This document shows, one piece after another, positions 52,541-64,000 of a DNA stretch of 64,000 bases. The notes beneath the pieces are model-generated. The model did not search any database, was not told the DNA's origin, and was given only the letters and a program-made list of their open reading frames with translations. Numbering within the stretch: the first letter of the stretch is position 1; each line of letters opens with the position of its first letter. The DNA lies in assembly GCF_020379485.1 (NCBI RefSeq), contig NC_063437.1:21043726-21107725 (forward strand), read 5' to 3'. Both the position numbers and the translations under genes were made by a program. Source of the DNA: Brassica napus (taxonomy: Eukaryota; Streptophyta; Magnoliopsida; Brassicales; Brassicaceae).

Positions 52541-54979
52541 TCGGTTGGATTTGTTGTTGGGTTCTTATACTTCTTTTGGAGTCTAGAAATACGTTTCGTG
52601 GGCCGGGTAAAAATTCTTCAATGGATGAGATATGCATATGGATTAGATTTTTTTAGTAATCAATGAAAATTGCCGGTGTAAGAAAAATGGTTGAGTTCAT
52701 TTTTTGTGTGTATTTTTTTAGTCGGCATTTTAGAGCATCGTTACCGGAAGATACTCTGACAAGAGTTTCTCAACTTATTTATTATAATCATTAAATAACA
52801 CAACCAAAAATTAATTATAAAATGATTTCACCAGTCAACACATTACAAATAGAGTACAAATATCATGACAGCTTCAGTTTTAAATAAACTTCTTTTGTTT
52901 GAGAACAGTCTCTCCTATTTTCTCTGTTTCTCTCATCGGTTATGATAGTTGAGTAACTTAATGTAGATATTATATTTGGTTACAGTTTGAGAATACATAT
53001 ATATAGCCTTAGACTACAAGTTTCTAAATTATTCAGTTTTATATTATTTAAATTTAATATGTTCTATATGGTATATAACATTTCTAATAAATTCGCAAAT
53101 TCACTAAATTATTGATACACTAAAATTTTAGTTATGCTTTGAACTTTATGTAAAAAGTTTCATTTGCTATTTATTAGTCTCACTTTCAACACCTAAGAAA
53201 AACTTGAAAGAAGTTGGTGTAAGGGACAATTAAAAAGAAATAAAAAATGGAAAAACCATGTGTTGTTGATTATTCTTAATTAGTTTCCCTAATATCTATA
53301 TTATCATTATTAGTTTTGATTGTTGACGACGGAACGTATCTTAATATTAGCTGATGCGGGCATGAGAGAGATTTTTAGATTCAATTACTAGCGCTGGCAA
53401 AAACTTTCATAACATGTCTCTTAATTTTGTCCAGTTACACATTTAACAACAAAAAGTTAAATAATCTAATTACACGATGGGACAAAAACTAACCCCACCG
53501 GTCCATTGTCACCACTGGATCTATCTGCCGAGGCCAGATACAAAAAAATAAGAGAAGCCATTAGTCGTTTACGATGAACAAAAACTAAAATTTGGTCAAA
53601 GAAATTTTTTTTGGCTACTGAGGATTTTCCCCTTTTCAGTGGCTGAGTAATGACATTGAAGTGTGAACTAAAGATAATTAATTCATTTTTTTTCTGTTAA
53701 ACAAAACAAACTTTACCCTAAAATCGTAGCAAAATTACGCATGAGATATTCTATCCGTCAGAAAATCAAGTTGTCAGCGTTTCCCCGCATTGATTAAAGA
53801 TAAATTAATAGATGAGCATGCGATTTGGCCTGATCAAAGCTGCTAAGTGCTAATGTATCCACGTTTAATATTAGTACAGTTTAAAGTTTAAACAGCAGGT
53901 TCATAGAAGCAGTTACTCCAAAAGACATGCAAAGTGCAAAGTGGTAAATTTTCACGATATGTGGTTACATAATTTTCCGGGTATAAAAATATATTAAACG
54001 ATTTTTTTTGTTGGAAACTATAAAATGGGATTTTTAAACGTCAAAATAATATTTTGTAGATAAGTGAATTTGCTTTCAAACTAAATATGATTTTTTAAAT
54101 CTATGGTAAATTCAAAAAAAAATTATTATTTCCGATTTTACCATTTTACGTAGTATATTGTGAATAGTATATAACCGGTGGACGGATCACCGCATGAAAA
54201 CATGAAAATAAACTTCATAACAGTGGTTTCTTCTGGTGTGAGCAATTCATTTGATATGACCCGGACGATTATTTCGAAGACACCAAAATAGTCGTTGAAA
54301 GCCCGGAACATCATATGATCCAATAATAAAGACGTGTTCCTTCTTGCATCTACATGGCGAGTTCGAATTCTACCATAGAGAACTATTTTATGATGTGTCT
54401 GGATACTCCGCGAATATAAACTCATGCTTTAGAGTCTACTTATATACCATTCACATACTGCACTTTTCCTTAAAAGTTAATCTTGATTTTTCTATAAATC
54501 TGCGATACCCCGGACTAAACAAAAAAAAAAGTGGTTGTTGAAAGGAAAAGGATTATTTTTTTAAAAAATGTTAAGGACTAACATGTGATGATAATCTTGG
54601 TTTCATTAATACCAGAAAATTAAGATCTTCGTTTCATTAATTATTTTCATATTATTTGACACCTTGCGCCATGTATGCTATCTACCTACTTAATAATGGT
54701 AAAAAATCTAGTCACATTAAAGCGCCGGTAATAGAAAAAAATCATTTAGTCACATGGTGATTTATTTATATAAACAAGTCAAAGAAAGCGGACTGGTTTA
54801 CTCGGTAAAGATTATTTAATGTCATAGTTTAATATTTCCCACTCTGTGTCGCCACATTTATGCCCTAGCTTTCTCTCTATATAAGCTCTCTACATGGCTT
54901 TGTATTTCTCAGAATACCATTAAGCCCCAATTACTTTCTGAGTATTCATTTGATAAGTCTCTTTACTAGGCTAAGTAAA
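52541..54979. other. Intergenic region and promoter of the second intact beta-glucosidase
   Basis: AT-rich, no gene supported apart from a dispersed-repeat patch listed separately. A TATA box CTATATAAG lies at about 54878-54886, some 95 bases before the start codon at 54980. Confidence 0.45.
54160..54531 (+). repeat. Retroposon-like dispersed repeat with A-rich end
   Basis: A patch of about 370 bases with higher GC than its flanks (ACCGGTGGACGGATCACCGC to GATACCCCGGACTAAAC) ending in ten A residues. The text is familiar to me as a dispersed Brassicaceae repeat of the SINE or Sadhu kind, but I cannot name the family. Target duplications were not found. A 95-codon antisense ORF across it is not convincing. 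Confidence 0.4.
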
Positions 54980-58024
<3,045 letters not shown>

Positions 58025-60556
58025 CCGAGTCCTTATCTATGGGAAATGATAGAAAATAGATGCATAGTTGATACGCACGCAATCATGTTTTGTACAAGGT
58101 TCATTTGTAATTTTTGCAGCAGTACCCCTAGAACAGTAAATACTGATCTTTGTACATGAAGTATATATACTATTATAATAAAAACAGACCTTGTATTTTA
58201 ATAGGTTCCACAAGCTTTTTCTTTCAATTTGATAGTTTGATTGATCTAGTCAACTACATTGGTTATATTACCAGTAAGAGTTGTGATTTTGATTTACAAA
58301 CATATTTAATTTATTTATACAAAGAGTAATACTCAGAGAAAAAATTAAGACAAACAATCTGTTACAAAAAAAAAATTAAGACAAACAAGATTCATATATA
58401 TTTCATTGTCGGTAAGTCTCACATTTTACTATAAAAAAAATTGGTACGAGTAACTAAAAGTCTAAAACACACAAAGACAAAGAGGAACAAAAAAAAGATA
58501 CGAAATAATATATTTCTATGAAATAAAAAAAAAGTGACAAGATCAAATAAAATAACTAAATTGTTATGAGAAAAACACCCTTTAAATAAAGCAATAACTT
58601 TTAGTTTAAATATGGGCTTCAATTAAATGTGATCTCAGGTGTGGGCTTCGATCAAATGCGGGTTTCCAGCTTCCTGCTATATAAGAAGAAGTAGGTGGCC
58701 CAAATAATGTAATCAGCACTAAAACTAAATATGTTGTATTTTGGCTTTTTCTAAAGTAACTTAAAATTAGGTTATTTTAATCTTATAATCCGGTTCAGAT
58801 TTTTTCTAGATTTTTACTAAAATCAAACCGATATTGAAGCTTTTTCATCTATTGATTTGATGGCATTAGGTTTTGATTTATTGAATAAAGAAGAAAATGC
58901 TAAATTTCTATCGTTAAAAAGTTTCATTTAGTTTTTATGTTAAGGATTTGTTCTTAAATCATGTCCCATACTACTCAATGGTTCACAAATATCTGAGACA
59001 CAAAACTTGTTCATCCAGGTCGCAACCGATGCGTCTGGGGTGGTTCAGGGATCTATAGTATCCACTATGAAGTATATACCGATTACAAGATCACTCACTC
59101 TTTCTATCTCCTTTTCCACAGTCTGAAAGAGTAAAAAGAAGAAATCAAAAGAAGAACATGACTAGATATAATATTAGTGTTGTGAGTGCAAAAAAAAATT
59201 TTACGTTGGAAATTTAGACAAATAATGTCTAGTATATAAAAAGATGTCTAACTTTGATACATACGAAATGGTTAAACTTTTTCTCTAATAGGAATACGAT
59301 TAAGACTCAAAAATTATAGTCCATAGTGAAGACATGACACTCTGAAACATCAAGGTAAGTCCCTTACTGGTAAATTATTCGAAGCGATTCAATAGTCACA
59401 CCATGGTGGTTAAACTTCATAGAGTAAAATGTACCTAGCTAATTGTTAGAAAATAAACAAAATAACTAATAAGCAGCATGATGTGATGAAAAGTATGGTT
59501 ACAAAAGTCTATTCCTGCTATTGAAACTTCAAGTCAAGGCATGGTCAATTATAATAAGTGTTAGTATTCATGATGTTGTTGTGTTCATAAGTCTGGAGTC
59601 AAATGAAATTGTACATATGTAGGTGGTGTTTGCAGTGTGTAACGCAAAGTTTCCACGAATATTTAATTACTGTACGAGGACCATTCAAATCAATAGAACT
59701 ACACTAATACTTTTCCGTGTCAGCTAAATGATAAGGATGTTCGTTTCTATTTTCCACAGCCATGTTCCACGTTGAATGGCTCTATGCTGGTTGCCAACTT
59801 GCCAGTCCACATCGATAGGTGGAAATAGGCAACGTAAAATCAACGTTTGATCAGTGGTGTTTTTATACTTTGTTTACAGTAAAGTTCATTGACCGTTAAA
59901 TTACATTTCCCCATTCTCATAATTCGTTAGCTTAAGTAGTTTTTGTTACAAAGCTTACGTCATGGTACCTGACCTCATTTATAACACGGGCCCTTATAAC
60001 ATTCAATTCTGTAATAAAAGTAGTTGAAAGACCACATGTCAGTTTAAAAAGAAGTTGGTGAGAGCATGATAATTTTAATAACTAGTCCTTGTGTGTTCAT
60101 TTTTTTCCTATTGTTAAGCTAAGGAGAATAGTCTAAAGATTAGTACTGCTTAGATTCCGTAATTAGTAAAGCCTCTCTATTTTAACATAATACACCTCTC
60201 AATAAAATCTTACTTTTCGAATGCGCGGTTATATTTTGACTGCTTGACCTCTATCTATCTCAGCATGTGCATGTCCCCCTCCCCCCCTCTATAGTCAAGT
60301 AATACATGCGCAGAAAAATTAAAATAAAAAGGCTCCAAGAAAATTCATATTCAAACTCAAGCAACGTGAATACTTAGAGATATGTTAAGTTAATTTATGC
60401 ATACATTCACACAGCTGTTGCCAAGTCATGGATCTAGTTATCTTAATTTTCTAGCTGGTAAGAACGTTAGGCAAATAACATAAATTAATTTTCTAAATAT
60501 AGATAAAATAAAATAAAACTCGTGACTCTAATATTTGATAAATTTTTAAACATGGA

Positions 60557-60627
60557 GACTCGAAATATTGATAAATATTGACTCAGAAATATTGATAAAT
60601 ATTGACTCAGAAATATTGATAAATTAC
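60557..60627. repeat. 24-bp minisatellite, about three units
   Basis: The unit GACTCAGAAATATTGATAAA plus TATT is repeated; the first copy reads GACTCGAAATATTGATAAAT. The array is about 70 bases. Confidence 0.85.
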
Positions 60628-62415
60628 AGCGTTAGAGTATGTGTTTTTCGATTTTCCTTATATAATAATTTGTTTTTGGTCATGCTAAAATAGAAGAACT
60701 GATGTGAAGTATTTCTTAGATATTATTTGCAAAGTGATTTATACATGTGTCACTTTTATATTCATTCTTACTAAAAAATGATAACATGACATCCATTTAA
60801 ATATAACATGGCACATACCTAAATACGACATGTAAATTCTTTTAATAAATAATACTATTTTTGGTAAAATTTGGTAATGGCTAGTAAATTTTATATCATC
60901 ATTAAAGTAAACTTTTTATATATTTTTTTATTTTTGGCAAAAAAATTCAAATATCTAATAAATTGATATATTACCATTAAAATAAAATACATATCACATT
61001 CATAAAAAAGTAAATATATTTACAACTATTTTTTACATCAACTTATATATCATACATATATATATATAATCAAAATTAATTGTAAATGTACATTAACAAC
61101 TTAAATTCATCGGTTCCTTAGATTAATTAGCATATTATTTTTTACCAATTTAACGTATTTTAACTAAAACCAACACAAAATAAATATTTATAAAAAAAAT
61201 TCTATATTTAAGACTAAAGAATAAAGAAATAATTAAATTAAATAATAATTAAATACATTATAATAGAAATAAAAGTATAATTTTAATTTTATTAAAATTT
61301 GAATAAAACTAAACAGAGAAACAAATAAACCAAATAAAAAAACAAGATTGTATTTATGGATTTTTCTGAACCAGTAAAATTAAACTATAAAAACAATAAT
61401 CTCAAAATTTAAACTTTTTTAAAAATTAATATTAATATATATAAATTATTGCGCAGGAAAACTCTTAATTTAACATTAAAACTTGAGAAAACTGATTTAA
61501 GATTTAAGAGCCAGCCAGGAAGTCAAACTATTGTTGCAGATTGTTTCACCAGTTCAATTTATAACTTTCTTTTACCGGTATTGGGCCGTTTGTAGCCGCC
61601 GAAAAGCAAATAAAAAGGTGAAATACTTTTGATTTTACTTTTCAACAAAAACTTTATGATTTTATTAGTAGCAGACAAACAGTGCAAAAGGTGAAATGCT
61701 CTGGAGATCTGCTTAGCATCCCAATGATGCCACCGGGGGATACTGCTTCGGTAACCAACCAAATCCTGGTAAAATTCTTGTTCAGAAACTTAAAAAACGA
61801 ACACAAAATATGACATTATAAACAACAATCTTAAGAAACTCAAGGCCACAACAAAACAAACTTTTCTAAGGGAGGTGTCAAGAACCATAGTGTCCATAAT
61901 CTGGCCGTGACGAAGGCAGAGTCGCCGGAACTGTTCTTGATTTTTAGTTAGGTTGATCCTTGTGTAGTTTTTTTAATGTACTCTAGTATTAGTACCCAAA
62001 ATATTCTCCGCAAGAAAAAGATGAAGAGATGCGATAATATGAAAGTCATCTACAGTAATCAAACGTTAAAATAGTGTACAGAATAAAGTTAAGATAAAAT
62101 AAGTTACAAAAAGAAAAAGTTAAGATAAAATTTATAGTGATTGATTTGTTTGGTTTCTTCTTCAATACAAAAGTAAATGAGTAAAGAAAAACAGAGACTG
62201 AGAATCAAACTACCAGCTACTATCTGCTACCATGGCACCATATATATTTAAGGGGAAAAAAGAGTTCTGATCAGATACTTCTTAAACATCACGAAATCGT
62301 ACAAAGTGGTTACTGTTATGGTATGAAATATGTATGACCGCAGCAACATGCAACCATTACAATTAATCAAACTCATAAAATTAGCAAGCGGTTAAAATCT
62401 AAGATTTGAAAAATA

Positions 62416-62660
62416 CTCCATCTATTTCACAATAATAGTCATTTTGACAATTTTTCATACAGATTAAAAAATAAATAAAATAAATTTTTATTTTTATTTA
62501 TTACATCTATCTAAGCAATATTATTTAAGATAAATAAAATTATTTACTAGATCAATGAATTTGGTAATTAATATTAAAATTATAGCATGGATAGGAATTA
62601 TAAAATAACACTATTTATGTAACAAAAAATTTCAAAATGACCTTTTTGTTAATCAATAAT
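62416..62660. repeat. MITE-like element with inverted ends
   Basis: The left end CTCCATCTATTTCACAATAA..GTCATTTTGACAATTTTT is mirrored at about 62627-62643 by AAAAATTTCAAAATGAC. The opening matches the common TACTCC(C/A)TC-type plant MITE end. The outer right boundary and the target duplication are unclear. Confidence 0.45.
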
Positions 62661-64000
62661 GAATAAATATCAGTCATCGAATATTTATCTAGAATTCTAA
62701 GCGTTTAATCAAGTTGGATTACCAAAAGGTGTTACTAAAAAAAAATTTTGCACTCTTTGTGATTAGCAAGCATTAACTAATAATTTCTCAAAAAAACATT
62801 AACTAATCAGTTATATTACCCTTGTATTGAACAGTCATTTTGCTATAGTAAGACTATTATATAGTATCCGTTGGAAATTTTGATCAAAAGCTGGTTCAAA
62901 GTCTAGTGAACAAAATGGGCCAAAGCTTTAAACATCCCGATAAACAGATACGTACGAACAAAACTAAACATTTGTTAAATGTGAGTTGGTTCATTTACTA
63001 CGCCAGCGTGAACAATACTGGAGATAATAACCACAATAAAAAGTCTATCGCTAGACTTAATATTTTGTTTAGTTTGGATCCTAGTTAAATATTAGATTCC
63101 TTATATAATATAAAATATTAATACTCTTCTATTTTAAATAAAGTTTTAGGTTCAAATAAAACTGGAGATAAGTGCGTTGCGATTCAAATAGTAAATATAG
63201 GTATGTAGAAATTTTTGATATTATTGACGGCGGTACGGTACAAGGCAGTTAATTACCATTCAGAGCCTTAATATATAGAAAATCCGGCCTTTTGATTTAT
63301 AATTCAACATAAATGTAGTTTTTTACAATAAATTTGGAGTTTTTTTGGAGTTAATTTAAATAATTTGAATTTTAGATTAATGAAAACTATCCTAGATTTT
63401 AATGATGGGTTAAGTAGAGTCTTGTTTGTGTTTTTTCATGTCAAGTAACAGAATAATCCGTCATATTTTTTTTAAAAAAAAATCCGTCGTATTTATATAT
63501 ATATATATATAAGCTGCCTATTATATATTTTGTTATGCGGGTAAATCTTATTATAAATCATTTGATACTGCAAATAAAAAATCGTGTTCTTATAATAAAA
63601 AAAAAGAAAGAAAAAAGACCAAGACTAGTCTAAGCATGTGGTTTGAAAAAGAAAAACTTCCTTCCACCGAGTACATTATAATAAAGAAGAGGGAAATCGG
63701 TACTTTTTTCTTGGTCAACAAATTGACTAGTTTTAAAAAATCTAATTGCTTAAGTTTTTGTTTAACTTAAACATTCAACTTTGCTTATTAACACTTAAAT
63801 AACTGAACTTTTGTATGCAATTCAACCAAACGGTCATTTTAATCTGTGTCACTTCAAATGTTCATTTTAGCAAACGTTTGGTTCAACCATTCTGTTCGAC
63901 CAAACAGGCACATTAGTGCAGTATCTCTTTTATATAAAAGTCTAACCCTCCCTCTATTTGCTTATAAAGTCCAGTTTTGTGACGGGCTCTAGACAAAGTT

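Larger units (their letters stand above)
58025..64000. other. Six kilobases of repeat-rich intergenic DNA without a supported gene
   Basis: Very AT-rich. I checked all frames and found no ORF above about 70 codons and no splice-linked homology. It contains minisatellite and MITE-like patches (listed), a TA microsatellite near 63494-63512, and moderately GC-rich non-coding patches at about 58980-59060 and 61680-61760 that I cannot identify. Arabidopsis has further beta-glucosidases (BGLU17, PEN2) beyond this point; none is seen before the window ends. Confidence 0.5.

Noticed and set aside
54138..54541. 95-codon minus-strand frame and 65-codon plus-strand frame
   Set aside because: Both lie in a dispersed retroposon-like patch ending in poly(A), with no recognisable domain.
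61559..61762. 67-codon minus-strand frame with a GC-rich start (MVGYRSSIPRWHHW)
   Set aside because: Looked gene-like for about 30 codons but then becomes low-complexity. No flanking exons or splice-linked continuation found, and no family recognised.

Overview
This is a plant nuclear window from the mustard family. It is AT-rich, has spliced genes with GT-AG introns and long intergenic repeats, and its gene order can be read from the proteins. The order is EDE1/QWRF, neprosin, DUF946, MFS, VQ, mitochondrial citrate synthase, a small coiled protein, DC1 cluster, RMA-like RING and a beta-glucosidase array. From memory this matches Arabidopsis thaliana chromosome 2, roughly At2g44190 to At2g44470. 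Several Arabidopsis genes of that interval are absent, and others survive only as fragments. This suggests a fractionated block of a paleopolyploid such as a Brassica or close relative; the species itself is an inference.

Layout. 1-13 kb: EDE1-like QWRF gene, an intact seven-exon neprosin gene, a minus-strand Helitron, a last-exon remnant of a second neprosin gene, and a two-exon DUF946 gene with an MGNC acylation-type N terminus. 13.5-18.1 kb: a 12-exon MFS transporter on the minus strand and a tRNA-Ser(GCU). 18.8-22.2 kb: a 3.4 kb Helitron. 24.3-24.9 kb: an intronless VQ gene. 25.6-26.2 kb: nested MITEs. 27-31 kb: a 19-exon mitochondrial citrate synthase with a SINE in intron 2 and a perfect 27-bp hairpin in intron 16. 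31.3-31.9 kb: a small two-exon gene. 32-34.3 kb: a Mutator-like element with an internal direct duplication. 34.9-41 kb: four DC1 zinc-finger genes, three in tandem on the minus strand and one on the plus strand with a repeat tail. 41.5-42.6 kb: a RING pseudogene split by a complete 388-bp TRIM. 43.4-45.3 kb: a poly(A)-tailed retroelement with perfect target duplications and a 563-codon ORF of unknown function. 46-58 kb: family 1 beta-glucosidases, two apparently intact and one 5'-truncated and hit by a LINE fragment. 58-64 kb: repeat-rich DNA with no gene I can support.

The genes do not form a pathway. They are ordinary single-copy housekeeping genes (citrate synthase, EDE1, MFS) mixed with tandem lineage-variable families (neprosin, DC1, beta-glucosidase). 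The variable families are where decay and transposon insertions concentrate. Exon boundaries were worked out by hand from splice signals and reading-frame continuity; every multi-exon model described as intact closes in frame.
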